Shown piece by piece: positions 35,221 through 49,804 of a stretch of 64,000 nt of DNA. The stretch comes from Patiria pectinifera. Its lineage: Eukaryota > Echinodermata > Asteroidea > Valvatida > Asterinidae. Location of the stretch: assembly GCA_029964075.1 (NCBI GenBank), contig CM057136.1, positions 8,246,001 through 8,310,000 of the forward strand, given 5' to 3'. The first letter of the stretch is position 1. Each line of letters starts with the position of its first letter. The position numbers were made by a program, and so were the translations under genes. The notes beneath the pieces were generated by a model that was not told the origin of the DNA, searched no databases, and was given only the letters and a program-made list of their open reading frames with translations.

Positions 35221-35502
35221 TATAGGCCAAGTCATAGCTCAATCGATACAAGCGTTTTAGAATTATGATGATTCCACGCTTCCGTCGGTGAACGATATTG
35301 CTACCTTTCGCGCGTCTACTTGATGCAGTTTTTATAAAACGATTGTGTCAAAAACGTCCGCAAGACACCAGGCTGAAAACTCATAAAACCTCGCAAAGAA
35401 AACACAGTATAGAAGCGAAAAGATTGGAAAATGTAAGGCGAGACGGACGTCGCCTCAGGCCCCTTTTAATTTCAGAGGTTAAGCTTCCATTCTTAAAATG
35501 TA

Positions 35503-35560
35503 CAGGGTGTCCCAATAAACATTGTGCATGAAGAAATCGCTGATTTCTCAAAGGTTTGTC
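35503..35560 (+). mobile_element. Left end of a CAGGGTGTCCC-type element
   Basis: TA followed by CAGGGTGTCCCAATAAACAT, a terminal sequence typical of Tc1/mariner-type MITEs. No matching right end appears before the N gap, so the element is truncated or its end lies in the gap. Only the end is supported. Confidence 0.45.
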
Positions 35561-35906
35561 AAACTAGCTAGTCAGATTTTACAGCGTTTTCAAGCCTATG
35601 GTCTTGTTTATAATTGGTGAAAAAATCAAGAAAATCCAACTCTGCAAACCAGATATAGCATTGGTTTGGTAAGGCTATGTATTTTTCGACCTGCACAGTG
35701 TAATTTCCTCACTTAGTATTTGCTTGTACATGCATTTATATATTATTGGGTTATATGTGTTACACAGTGCTTGAAATATTACAGGGCCTTTATGTAAAAC
35801 GATTTTATTTGTAAATAAAAGAAGAAAGGGTGCGCATTTGATTGTTTATCGAAGAAGATTATTTAAAAGCACGTGGTAACTGCTCCAATTGCAAGTACTC
35901 GAGCGT

Positions 35907-36406
35907 NNNNNNNNNNNNNNNNNNNNNNNNNNNNNNNNNNNNNNNNNNNNNNNNNNNNNNNNNNNNNNNNNNNNNNNNNNNNNNNNNNNNNNNNNNNNNN
36001 NNNNNNNNNNNNNNNNNNNNNNNNNNNNNNNNNNNNNNNNNNNNNNNNNNNNNNNNNNNNNNNNNNNNNNNNNNNNNNNNNNNNNNNNNNNNNNNNNNNN
36101 NNNNNNNNNNNNNNNNNNNNNNNNNNNNNNNNNNNNNNNNNNNNNNNNNNNNNNNNNNNNNNNNNNNNNNNNNNNNNNNNNNNNNNNNNNNNNNNNNNNN
36201 NNNNNNNNNNNNNNNNNNNNNNNNNNNNNNNNNNNNNNNNNNNNNNNNNNNNNNNNNNNNNNNNNNNNNNNNNNNNNNNNNNNNNNNNNNNNNNNNNNNN
36301 NNNNNNNNNNNNNNNNNNNNNNNNNNNNNNNNNNNNNNNNNNNNNNNNNNNNNNNNNNNNNNNNNNNNNNNNNNNNNNNNNNNNNNNNNNNNNNNNNNNN
36401 NNNNNN
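35907..36406. other. Assembly gap, exactly 500 N
   Basis: A run of exactly 500 N. The round number suggests a fixed-size scaffolding placeholder rather than a measured gap. It sits just before the second copy of the block, which is where a haplotype join would be expected. Apparent open frames across it are artefacts. Confidence 0.99.
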
Positions 36407-39400
36407 ATCTTTCGGCGCGAAAATGCTGTTCTTGATTGCCATAATAAAAAATAACGCGTGCATTAAAACCGTAGTTTGATAGCACCGCGTTTATATTTTT
36501 TTCAATATGAAACGATTACGGGTACATGTGATGGTACGACGTAAAGGCGAACGCGGAAAATGATTTCAGTGTATTTATAGTACCGTAATTAATTCATGGT
36601 AAATTGTTCGGGTGTTGAGATTATCTCGTAACCTCGAAGACACAGCGTGCTGGCAGGAGATTTATCATCGACCACGCGCCGTTGCTTTCTCCTGCATCGC
36701 CTCTGCTTTAAATTCTTTTGGTAAAGGAACTGTTATTTTTTTGGCAGGGGGAAGGAAGAACAAGTGTAACTTCAAGCTTAGGGGGAAGAATGTACCAAGA
36801 CTTCAAAGGAGAGTTGAGCAAGGTTGTGCCATTTTCTAACAAAATTGGAAATGATTTTCAGTCCCAGATTCATGTCTTTCAACATTTTGCAATGACTGCT
36901 CTTCATTGAGATAATATATGATGACAAAAGCAGCGTCAGGATGCAATGTTCTTTTCCAAGCCTAAAGCAGGAAGTCGTTTCATTCATTTGGTCTGAACAA
37001 TGGCCGGATTCAGCTTATTCATTGATGTTGCGGCAATCCTATACGACAGCACTGCCCGACTTCTACCAGCTCACAGCCAGCCGTGTCACCAGTGTCAGTC
37101 AGACTGTCAGTCTGTTCGTTCGTCTCAGCGGCGGCGGAAGGGTTTTCAAACGCGGGGTAAGTGCCTCGTCCTCGGTTCCGCTGCCGCCTCCTGGCCTGTC
37201 TGTCAGTCTGTCAGTCTGTCAGTCTGTCTGTGGATGGGCACAAACAAAGATTAGCTCTGCTCGGGGGCCAGCAAAATGTTCTCGCAATTATGTGCCAAAG
37301 TACCATCACTCGGAACACGCACTTGGAGAAAAAATAAGATTATGTTGGCAACCAATAGTACCATGCCGACTTGCATTATGTTCCCTGTTGACGTAGGGAT
37401 TTTTACCCGGTGGTTTTTTCTCCTACTATTCATCCTGTAAACTGCGAGGAAAAAAAATGCGAGAAAAAAGAAAAGCAATTACAACTACTACTATTTATCG
37501 TCGTTAAAAAAACCTTGCCATATGAGGGGCCACAATCGTAAAAGAAACTTGAGAAATTGATATGCGGAGATGACCTGCCCGTGTCGTCAGAGCCAGGTTT
37601 GCGGCCGTTGACGTTTTGCAGCACTACCGGGTAAGTTCGTAGAGAACGACTCATCAGCTAAAGCACGCGGATATATACTTAAATATCAGAGCCTGAAACA
37701 AAATACAATTTCGATGATACAGTTAGGCTCCTGAAAAAGGTATGTGGCATATGCACTGCTGAACAGATTATCTATAATGTTAGTTGGTGTTGAGAGAAAC
37801 TGACTTCACGGAGTATTTTCATGTCCTGAGAAAGACTTCTTGTTTTTGGATCGGCAAAGTGTTTTGTTTCGGGAGAATCATTCAAGAACTGGTACTGCCT
37901 GCCAAGGATAATTGCATTGATTTTCAGGCTTTAATATCTAAATTGAAGGCTTGTTATTTATTTTATGTATTTTTTTGTTTTGCCTGTCAACTACTTGATG
38001 TCTTGCCATGCCCTCGGGTTTTCCACTTTGTCGCTGTCGATAGCAGCTTATTTGTGAATAAAAAGTGTGCATGAGCTGCGTTAATTGCTTTGATGAAAAA
38101 GCACCACACACCTTCCTTAAAAAAAAAAAAAAAATGAAAATACGCGTCACCTGGACATTTTCTGCAGACGTGACGTCACACACCGACTATCTATCTATCG
38201 GGTCCTACCAACCTGTTCTGACCAATGTTGAGCGCAGAGCTGTGCCGTGATGCTGTTATGTTGTTGGCCAAATTCGGTGCAAGCCGTGTCAACAGCGACA
38301 TCGCAGTAGATGATCCATTGTCTTTGATACTGTTCCACATTAGCATGAACATTGCACCTGTATGTATCCCACTTGTTGAATGACTTACACCAGCCAACAC
38401 TGATGCGAAGACGAGTGCCTTCCAAACAGGCAAGTTTTTATTTCTTCTTGAGGCCTGGAGGCAGACTTTCAGCAGCTGGGATATTCATGTCTGAATGTTG
38501 TGTAGAGATTAGCGAAGACTCCATTGCATATATGTTCAGAGGCGTGCCTCTGCTTGACTGTACATACGCCGCTGGCGCGAACTACACGTCACTTCCTCCT
38601 ATCCAAGCTCACTTGCTGTGGGCCTACGACGGTTCAAACAAATTCCCTAACGACAGATTCCGCGAACTTTTGCCATCAGCGTCGCCTGCGTACAGCAACT
38701 TGACATGCTTTAATAAGCTTCATATATTTTCTAAGCAGATTACTTTTTAGCCGAAAATATAACAGTGCTTTTTACAAATATCAGATTGTCATCACACTAA
38801 GAGTACGAACCACTGTGTTTATCTTCGCTTCTCGGAGAGACGGTATATAGACAATGCAGGCACGTGATCACTACAGAGTTGCCAAAAAAAACTTTTGCAA
38901 GCCCTGGTTTGCATTTGCCTTTGTTAAACACACGCAGATTTTGTGGAATTTTTATGTTTTGGATATATGTTTAAAGCTGAGAGTTCGTTCCTTTACAATA
39001 CTGAAAGGCAAATCATGGGCGAGCACAGCACATTGGGTTGCTGGCAAAATGCCACATACTAACCACTAACTCCTCTTTGTCAATTCCAATGGCACATTAC
39101 CACAAAGTTAAGGGATTTACACTGTACCTATTTGTGCATGAATGTGATAACTGTGGCGCATTATTGTCCTAACTTTACTAACAACACGGCAAATGATAAT
39201 GACAATTAAAGAGTACAAATGAATTTGATGGAAATACACTTTATTTTCCACCTGAGCAAGGTATCTTATCTCAGATTTTAATTCAAGATTTAAATCTGTT
39301 CAGCATCATAAATATGTCAAAATGTTAAAGAGAAACTGCACAAAGGAAAGACATTAAAATTAATGTTTCAATGTTTGAAGCTTTTTCGTACCATTGTAAT

Positions 39401-39944
39401 GGACCACACATTAGTTGTGGTCTTATGTGGTGGCATTTGTTTGTGTCGTTATCGTTTTCGTTTTTTCACCCAAGTACGCAAATATGAAAACAAACGTGAT
39501 CGAATAAGGAGACCTAGGTTTTGGAAATCCTGATGTGAGGGGGTCGTTAAGCGTAAAGGCTTCGCTTTTACCCATCTCCAGCCTGATCTTCATCATCATT
39601 TTATCTTGCGGAATGCCAAGATAAATCCTCTCAAATATGAATGTTTCTTTCACGGTGATTACGTTGGGTGTAGTGTGCAGGGCACGTGAACCGCTCCGGC
39701 CACGATCTGAGTCGAGTTGCGACCTTTATAGTGACGTCACGACGCGTCGGTAGCGTATAACTAACCCAGAATCTTTCCTTTTATTCATAATGAAGACTTC
39801 TGTGTAAGAAACTCCTCACTGGAGTGTACTTGCATGATTGGTTAAGAAGTGCACACATTGGTTTATAGTGTCTTTGTATTAAGGTATACAAAGACAAATG
39901 TGCACGTAAACAAAAAAGAAACTGTTAGGACGTGGGTGGTTAGC

Positions 39945-40335
39945 TGAAGGAGAAGACACTCACTCTTGTCTTGAAGACATCTAGGGATGGAGACTCAATA
40001 ACCTTGCTTGGCCAATGAGTTCCTCCAGGCGGAGGGTACCTCAGAAGGAGAAGGAGACCTGAGTAAAGCTGTGCAGGTGGGTGAAACAAGAGGCTGTTGC
40101 CTCTGATGGATGGAGGTTAGGTGGCATTTACTTGTTGTCCAGGGGATGTCGAGGAGTTTGTTGATGATCCAGTACATTATTGTTACTTTGGAAATGGCTC
40201 TTAGTAGATGTTGGGTAGAGACTCCCAACCCCAGGTTACTTCAGCACGGCGCGTTGACATTATCGCTGTCTCTTGAGTAGTTGTTCATGACGTACCGGGC
40301 AGCACTGCTCTGGACCGAATAGATTTTCATCATGT
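39945..40335 (-). mobile_element. LINE 3' fragment, second copy
   Basis: Same fragment as 4045-4415. Here the frame stays open across the AISK-VT junction (RAISKVTIMYWIINKLLDIP) and on to SAWRNSLAKQG, but is broken elsewhere. Confidence 0.78.
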
Positions 40336-43292
40336 TCTTTGTGTGTGTGTGGAAGGAAGCCCACGCGCAGCGGAAGCATGCACAGTAGTGCACAGGCGCC
40401 GCACGAAGATGCTATTTCGAGGGGAAAACAAGACTTCTTCATGGGAGTGTTCACTTGCCGTCATAGAATTCAATTCAACTTAATTTTATATTCTTTATTC
40501 ATTTTCAAAATGAAATGGAAAATGTACCTGTCTGCTGTAAAAATAACACATTAAAAACATTGAACGATAAAAGTTTGTTCAAGCTCAAATCAATTAAATT
40601 AAAAAGTGATAAAGAAAAAGAATACTTCAAACAAAAACCTACACCCCAAAAAAATAAAAACCCATCCAAATCATGTACATGTACATTGTGTAGAACCAAA
40701 GTATTCCATTTCCTATTCCCCCATACAAATCAGTTACATGTAGTTCAGAACGTTTGCGACCGAGGATATATATTACTTGTGGCAACAGAAATGACTGTTA
40801 AAAATCAACACAACGTTCAGAAACTCATACATCCTCGTATCTGCAATGTATTGTGTAATATGCCGTACTCTTTGAGTGATTAAGGGCGCCATTTTCTGCT
40901 TTGAAACAGAAATATCCGGTTGTTTATTGGAGCAATTTGGTAACTTTACTTCAGTTTAAATATTAAGATTTTTTTGTTATTTGTTTGTAATGTATAGCAA
41001 CAAGCAACCTTATTGACCATTTGCATTAACCTCGGATTCACGTCCGTTCAGTAATCCAAAATGGCGTCGTTAGGACGCCCTCATGCGTTCAAATAAGCGC
41101 CATGATACATCCTTGGTTCTGCAGTGTCATAGCGCTATTTAACACAAAATGAGCATTTCCAAAATTTGAGAACTGTGGAAACTTTAACTCTTTTATCTTT
41201 TGCTGTGAATGTGTAAATGAACGGATTTGAAAGTACGTATTTTGCACTTGAAGCTGACCTTTTTAATTGCTTGGTACATGGCCCTGAACGCTTAAATCTT
41301 AATGGGTTTCTTACTCCTGAGGCATTTAATGTGCATGTGCAGCTGGTGTCGTAAGTGTTTGGTGTAAGTAACGCCTTGAGCAGCATCATGTTGAACTGTT
41401 GAAAAGATACAAATGACACCCGCCTAGAGTTACTGCACGGATTTATTCATGCAATTTAAAGGACCTACACCAAACTGTCGTCAATTCCAAGGTTACCTCA
41501 TTTTTGCAATTCAGAGTGTCCCCAACGCCGTGTACTTCAAGTGGAGACTTCTACACTCCAGGGAACTGTTTGCGATGGAGCGCGATGTCGGCGGATGTGA
41601 CGCGCCAGGGGCTCCTGAGGCCATTCTCAGTGGTCATATCGCCTCCTCTCGCTCCCACCCCAAGCGCGCGATGATACTCTGTCATCCCGATGTATCATCT
41701 GTCTTTACGTGCACTCATGTAAATGTTAATCCGATGCTCTTATTGATAAGAAATACATATTGCACTGCCCGCGTACACGGGATTTCCCTCGCCATATTTA
41801 GCAACTTTAGCTCTCCAAATCGCATTTATACTGTTCTCAATCTTGGCTCTGTAACAGTAAGGATCTCTCAGTGGATCAAGAAAATCTGTCATTTATAAAA
41901 CGTTGAGCCTGGCTCAGATGAAACAAACAACCTTGAATTGAAAAAGGTCAAATTTTACATTTCTCTGATTCAGACTTGACCTGAGATACGTAAGATTGAT
42001 ATTGGTATCCTCACGGATTGGTATCCTCCTTTTAATATCTACTCAGTTTCTGTAAATTCACCAATTCAGTTTCGGTCAATTCACAAATTCTACACTGCTC
42101 CTTGATTCAGAATACATCGCGTAGCCAGTGAATGGCATAATTAGGATCCGATTCGCATGGGAATACTTACGTAATATAAACATACCTAGCACCTACCGAT
42201 TTTTCACGAGAATTCCGTACTCAAAGTAAAGATAGGACTGATACCTAATACTCTGTGAAATTCGCAAGTAAACAACAATTAAAGCTAGTTTAAGAATGAA
42301 CACACGGCACAGTTTTTTCAAAGCAACGAAATCCAGTCACTAGACCCCAAAACAGTTTCTCATAAAGAGCTGAAAGTTCAACAAGTTAGTTGTTATGCAC
42401 CTTCGTATGGGCTTTTATTTACGACGCATTACACATACATTTAACACATGCAATCACAAAAGAGCAATTTACATCCTATTTTTATGGAACATTTTCACAA
42501 AATGTGTGAAAATGGTTCACTGCCTTACAAAAAAGTTAAATATATATAAAAATTTTCCCGTGCCAACCGTGATTTCAGAGGGCAGTGAAATCGCAGGGCC
42601 TGCATACACTGGATACCTCCCATTTAACCCTGCCATTTTGCACTTCGTGACACGCAGACAGACAGCATAGATCTTTCAATACAGGATAATCTTTCCATTG
42701 TGTGAACAACAACTTGAAACGAATGTTCAATTAAAGACGTATTGGCTGGAAACCTATCTGTGGTAAGCACATTTTTTTTCTCTGTTAATATATAGCAACC
42801 TTTGGAGGACACGACCGAACGAACACTCTTATCTTGCGCAGGTAGCTAGTAGGAACCACGTCAGGTATCGTCAGTCAGTCTCTCTGATCTGATATCGGCT
42901 TTCGTCTCAGCTACAACCCCGGCATTGATTTCAAGTCTGACCATGCGGCTTCCGGTCGTACCTTTGTGCTAACTCGATTAGCGTAGCGCCACGGACCGGG
43001 AAGAAGAAAGCGATCGGAAGGACTAGACAGGTTGCAATCGATCCCTGGCATGCCTGGCTAGCTGAGAATGAGGGAGGGGCGGAGACTGACATTTATTTGT
43101 ATCATTATCCCTCCTGTTGATAAAAACGGTGGCAGCGGTTCTTTCCCTGGCCATCGCAATCCGTTTGATTTGTTGTAGACTTCAAGTCACTGTTGTATGC
43201 GCATGAGTTCAGCAACATACAGTTTACCTAGTAGATCATGGTCTAGCATCCTCCCTTGAACTCCTGCTGTCAGGCCTTGTGTTGTGCTAGTT

Positions 43293-43801
43293 ACCTTCGC
43301 CAAGAGGTTACGTTTTCACCGGCATTGGTTGTGTGTTGGTCAGTTGGAGGGTTGGTTAGTGTGTTTGTCTGTGAAAGGATAACTCAAAAGGTCTGACGGA
43401 TTTTAATGAAATTATATTGAGTGGTGGTCTTTGGTACAAGTACGAATCAATTAGATTTTGGAAGTGATCGTGATCTGCGTGTGGATTCATGTAAAATTTT
43501 CACCAGATCGCTCTGTGCACAGGCTCCTGTGCGTGGCACTTACCCGGTGACCCTGTATGCCTTGTAACCCACCTAATCTAACCACACAGGTCAATGGACT
43601 ATACCATTTTATATGAAGGGGAGAGGAAAAGTAGATCAACACAGGCATTTTCATGCAAAATGTTTGAGTTTCATGATGTTTTGAATGTGCAATAAAATTG
43701 AAGTCCAATGGATATGAAAACTGTATATGGTGTACTAGCAATAATTTTATGGCATGGAATTGTTCAGCCTTTGGCAGAGGTTTGCGCTCACTGAGTGCTT
43801 T
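43293..43801. repeat. Dispersed repeat, second copy
   Basis: Counterpart of 7370-7858, with about 25 extra bases near 43330-43360 (GGTCAGTTGGAGGG region) and many small indels. Confidence 0.65.
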
Positions 43802-46800
43802 CTAGTTTTATAGATATTATAACTCAGTTAACTTGTAATGTGGGCTTAATGTCACGATTTAATGCATGAATCTAGCAGCATGCATGCAGCCAACTTAATG
43901 GATAACACTCTAGCAGCATCCCTTGAACCTCCTCTCCGATGCACCGTTGCGTTTCTTTAGCGATATTTTCATGAGATGTGCTCAACTGACTCTAGCTTTT
44001 ATTTGCCAAAACCCAAACTTATACCCGCTATGGTGTCTTCTGTGTACCTGTCTCACTGACTGTCTTACTGACTCATTATCACCTGAACACCGGGCGGTGC
44101 TATCGTATAGATAACACCGTTCTGCCAATGAATGGGCCAAATCCGGTCCATTATGTAAACCAAATGCATGCAAAGACTTCCAGCGAATCGCCATTTTTAA
44201 TCAATTCAACAGAAAATTGTGCGATCCGCGACCACCTGGTGTTGCTTTGTTTTGTTAAACCTACTGTTGGTGCCTCTCTGTTGAAATCTCTTCTAGAATC
44301 TTGCTGTCCCCCCTTCTAAAAGGTCATCTAAGTAGTTTCAACGTATTGCAAACAGATATCTCCTTTCTCTTTCATTGCCTGCTTCCTTTGCCCCTGAATT
44401 TCTTGTAGACGACATCTCGAGTGGCTTTTGCTATGTGAGTGGCGCCCTATTAAAACTTATAAAAAAAAGAGGCTCTGAAACACGATATTTCGAGAAAGCT
44501 ACAAGAAAACGTAAGAAGTGCTGAGGTCCTGGTGTATACATTCACTGATTAAATGTAATTGTGGATAATTCCGTCTCTTTACGCTCCATCCAATTTTAAT
44601 TGTGGTGACCCTGGTTCGAATCCTGTCCAATGACAACTTGGGGATCTTGTTTGTCAGTTTCTACTTGATCATCTTTTTCAGATAAGTTTTTTTCTTCTAA
44701 AGGTGTAGTATATCGAGACGAGCATCGAGCAGACGAGGAAGCATAATTCACGTTTTACACATCTCCGTACAAACAAAGAATTATTATCTGAAGTAGATTT
44801 CAAACCCACCGCCCCAGCATACCGCATGCTGCCACCACAACTGAGCTTTAGGTTCCGATCGTATGACGTCAATGTATCACATGATCATCCAGTTTTCCCT
44901 CGCGATCTGCCACCATTGCAGTAAAGCAAGCAATTGGTTAGCACGTCGTGCATAGTAAATTAGACAGTAGGGCTTCACATAAAGTAACCGCAAATTCCTT
45001 ATCAAATGGCATAACGGTCATTATACCTGCAGTGTGCCGTAAACGGTTGCCGACCTTGTACTGTGTTGGCTCTGCGTTTTATGTCACAATTGTTGCCATC
45101 CATCACAGCTTTGAAGGTTTGCTTACTACCTACTGCGCGCGACGCTATACGATCTTTGCCTACTACAATGGCGGCGCTGACTTTCCGGCACGTGGATGTA
45201 GGCCGGGTAGTAAGACAGCTCAGTCTAGCCAAATGTTGGCGATCTGTCATTGCGCCAGTGTCTTTATGGGATCGCTTTTAAGTTGCGATATTCAAGTGGC
45301 GAAGGTTCGATTTCTATCCGAGTGAATTTTCGTTCTTAGCTGAAGATGAAATGAACTCAAGGGAATCACATTGACAGATTTGTGCAATAACAGAATTGCC
45401 ATACCGGATAATATAATATTTTTGCTATGAATCCAGGGTCTTTCAACCTTTTGTTTGCAATGATTGCTTTGCGGAATCTGTTTTTTTATTTCGATGTCAA
45501 AAACAGGAGATTGGACATCGTCCTGAGGGCAAAACCGTCAGTAAAATATTTATACCATTTTCCTCCTCAACAAATTTGTGTGCCTACGTTGTTAATTACT
45601 TTCAGGCCCACTCGATATTCTGAAATATCCTTTCCTTTTTCGATCTCAGTGGTTTTAGGAGAAAATATGCCTGAGGGTAATAATTAAATAAAATGTGGAG
45701 TTTTTAGAAGGCAGGATTTCTGCAGGCTCAAAATATACCTTATTACGTGAAACGTAACACTCTGGGTTTCATGTTGTTGGTCTGCTATTTTGTATTGCAA
45801 AAGTGAGGCGTCACGTTGAAGTGACTATACATTGGCGTATTTACCAAGACATTATAAGGGTCCATTAAAGATTTTTTTCCGAGGAACATATTTTGTTTAA
45901 CTTTCCTCCTCTTAAATGCATGAATACGATTTGACATTGCGTTTTCGGTTAGCCTAATTATTATTGCAAAGTGCATTTCTTTAAACGTTAAAAATGTTCC
46001 GTGGCTTTTCCGGACAACTGAGGGCGTTGTTGCCGTGATGTCATTTTAGGAGAATATTCAGTTTAGGAATTTTCTGTTCAAATTGTGAACCCAACATTCG
46101 CTCATTGAAAACAATTTGTGAGAAACTTTCTGACATTGGCCTGCTGTTCTGTTCTGAAACAACACAATAACCAAAGAATAGTGAATCGACGACAGAAAAA
46201 TATTCAAAATTCTGGCAAATTGTCCCGCTGTAACATTGAGGTTTCTGCCTGAAATGACATCCCACTTTTGATCATGAATATGCTAATTTTTATTGGCATA
46301 AAAACCCATAAGACAGCAAAATGCCCATAACAATGGTAAAATAACATTGAAAAAAAAAGGTTCAATAGGACACAAAGGTGCAATCACAGGACTGCATTGA
46401 ATTATACATGATATGCCCTTTAAACAAAATTAAAGTAATTTCAGAGGCAGAATTTGTTTTACTGCCCATAGTGAGTCATAAAACGCATGAAGAGGTGCAC
46501 ATCAATGGAGTTTTTATATCGCAGTAGTAAAGACATTTGACCTCGATTTTGAACCCTTGACGAGTAAAATATCAACAATTATGATCATTAAAGGGAGGGT
46601 CCCATGCCTGTTTCGGTTTGGCATCCTAACAAATGAATTTGAAACTGTACTTGATCTTTGTGAGCATTACAAAAGTCTAAAACTTGAGAAATGAATGGGA
46701 AATGAAAACAAAAAAATCGGTCCACGTTGTTATCAATTTTTGAATGAGGAGCGGGAAATGCTCTCAGACTTGACTCAGGTCGGATTTAATTCGACAACAC

Positions 46801-48122
46801 ACAAAGTCATCACAATCCAGCCGGCCCTGAATTCAACGTCATTCCCAAATTGATATACGTGTCATTTTAACACGCGTACAACTTCAGTGTGTGTATTGGC
46901 ATCAAAAAGCGGATCGGAAACGCGACGTTTTGGACAATATACTCTGCCTGTCTTCAGTGATATGATCATCATGATCCTCAAATTAAGATAAAGAACACCC
47001 GTGTTCTGCATGTGAACAGACACACTACACTCTTTCCTTTTCCCGATATTCGTTTTAAATATTCCACTCGCGGTCTATCTCTGCTCTCTGTAGACTGACG
47101 GCCAAATCCCTCTTGGCCAGCATCGTGACATATTAAAAATGAAACCCAGTGCTTGGACGTGTTTACTTAACAAACGCTTCATACGTCTGAAACCAAAACC
47201 CCGACCCAACAGGCGTCCTTAGGGCAAAGGATTGTTATCAAAATGCGCCCGTGATCTCAAAAACTAATCACTGAGTTTTTAATTAGCGATCCCCAATCCC
47301 CAGAAGATTAGGTCGCCATTTTGACACCGGAGCCAGGGTAGCTTGAGATAACTTAAGCCCTCAATCAGACTGGAAAATCACCCTTTTCCAAATTAGTCTG
47401 ATTTCTTGATCGTCCATGACATCGGCGGTGGTGTGACCGAGAGCTTACTTGACCTTTTTCCGGCCTGGACCGAAACACTCGGGGAAACCAAGATGGGCGA
47501 GTTATTTTACCGACGCCGTTTCTTCGCCACTGAGATGTATCGCCGTTGCGTTTTTCCAATATCAATTGCTACTTTCCTTGGGGAGTTCCACTGTTATTGC
47601 AACCAGAACCATTTTTGACGAAGCCGCTTCGAGGAAGTATCCAGTACATCTATTTACATTCCTTTTCAAGCGCGGGGACATCTGGTGCCCAGAAAAAAAG
47701 GAAACATTACACTCGGTCCAATAACAATTTTAATGTTGTTTTAAAAGAAAAAAAAAGAAAAAAACAGTCTGCGTCTAAGACACACTGCTTTTCTTTGGGA
47801 CGCACAAAAGTGTGTGCGTTTTTGCCCTCTGTTCATAAAGACGTCTCTCAGATAATCCAGTGTATAAGATTGTATTATATTCACTTCAATGGCGTATGCA
47901 TCAATACATGCGTGTATATACTTTACCCATTCGTCAAGCGTACGAGCTAACATTGAAATATATTAAGTTAAAAAAGTCCAGAAGAGCGTTTACCTGAATG
48001 TCGATGCACCCATCGCCCATTTAAAAAAATCTAATAGGGGCTATGCCATAATGGGTTCACTCACGACAATGTGGTACACACAGTGTACCCCTTGAGGAGA
48101 TTCTTTTGTCATGTAAGTTATA

Positions 48123-49804
48123 CAGGGTGAGTAAAAAAATTTTAAGGAAACCCAAATGTTGGGAATTCATTGTTTTAGTGAAGTTCTGCATGTAAAAGCG
48201 CGTTTCAAAATCTAGGATATAGAAACTCAATTCATAAGATTTCTTTTAGTATAAAAAAGGTCATTCTAAATCACTTATGTCCTTTTAAGTTCACAGAATT
48301 GTAAACACAACCACTGTTTCAGCTTCTTTCTATGGATCACTAAAAAGTTCAGTGTTCTTTCCTTAAAGCAAAACGAAAACAAATCACAAAGGGATGTGTG
48401 TGTGAATTCATTTTCGTTTTGCTGAAAGAACGCACACACCTTTTTTAGATCCGCAAAGGGACAGAACTTTAAAACGGTGGCTGTGTTAAAATTCTGTCCA
48501 ACTTGAATAGATACATGAGTGATTTGAATGATTTTTATACTAAAAAGAAAGCTTATGAATTGAGCTCATTTCTAGATTTTGAAAGTGCTACACTGTTAAA
48601 AAAATCTCCTGTTCTATTAAACTGGCAGTTGATTCTATTGTCAATTGGGCATTACACAGGAGTTACTGTTTTTGCACAGTATATTCTGACTGTTTAGTTT
48701 TTCTCTGTACATTAACAGCAGATTCTACTTTATTTGATATTGTTCAATTACTGGAGATTCTACTGTTTTGCAGCAGATGATTAAATGTTGTCGTTTTGTA
48801 ACCTAACAGCATATTCGCTGTTTTTGTTTGTTCCTTAACAACTCTCTGTCACTGAACAAAAGGTTGTTTTTGTTTAAACGGTGATTATTAATGGGGCCGA
48901 TAAACGACAAAGTGTCTGATGTTTGTATCGGGATTGCGAATGGCAGGTCCTGTGTGAGCTTCAGTTCACAGATATTCTCGTATAATGAACGTACTTCACA
49001 TGCAGATACTTGTAACACGTCATGTAATGGCGGTGCTATCGATAAAACTCATGAAGGTTCGAATGTAGGTGCTGCACGTTGGCTTACGGCGGGTCATGCT
49101 GCAATGACAACCAGACAACTTTCAACTGATGTTGTCGTTGACAATCAGGCTTACAAACTGGAACCGCTTCTATATAGCGCTTCTCACACATGAGAATGAT
49201 AGTCATTTACAATACAAATACAAACATGTAAGCAGAAACGGATTAGGTAAATTTTTGCTCTTAAGATGCTACAACATCACACTCACTGTACGCATACGCA
49301 CGGACGCAACGGAAGTTGTATACAACGGTACTGTATAGTCCGACTCCGCGCGCGCCTTCCTCGACAACATACTGGTACCCTTCAGCGTTTATGCCACAGC
49401 AACGCTGCCCTCACTACCGCCTACCAGGGAAAAATCACGCGATACGGCTGAACCCTGTACAAAAAGATGATTCTCTGTTGACCGACTGCGATGTGACTGT
49501 GTTCTAACAGAGTCAAAACGGGGGCTTGTTCAAACATGATGTTCTTTGTGCGTGCACAAGATTTTAGTTTAACAGCGAATATTCCGTAACCAAACAGAGG
49601 AATGGAGAAAAACTGTACGTTCAGGCAGGAACACATTTGCAGATTTACAGAAAAATCTGAAAACAGTAACATCTACTGTAAATTTACAGAAATTTCATCA
49701 GAAAAACAACTGTTAAATACCGCAATTTTTTACAGTGTACATGCAGAACTTCAATAAAACAACAGTCCCGACACTTGGGTTTCGTTTTTTTTTTACTCAC
49801 CCTG
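48123..49804. mobile_element. Foldback MITE, second copy, split by a nested insertion
   Basis: Same insertion as 12130-12638, but interrupted at 48591-49737 by a separate TA-flanked element. Without the insertion it would be about 535 bp. Confidence 0.87.
48591..49737. mobile_element. 1147-bp TA-flanked DNA element, right copy only
   Basis: Begins CACTGTTAAAAAAATC and ends GCAATTTTTTACAGTG, with TA on each side (48589-48590 and 49738-49739). The left copy has the empty site, a single TA at 12573-12574. A Tc1/mariner-like superfamily origin is the natural reading. Open frames inside reach 100 codons (48891-49193) without recognisable transposase motifs, so it is probably non-autonomous. Confidence 0.87.

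Noticed and set aside
35842-36485. Several ~200-codon open frames around 35.8-36.5 kb
   Set aside because: They consist almost entirely of the 500-N gap.
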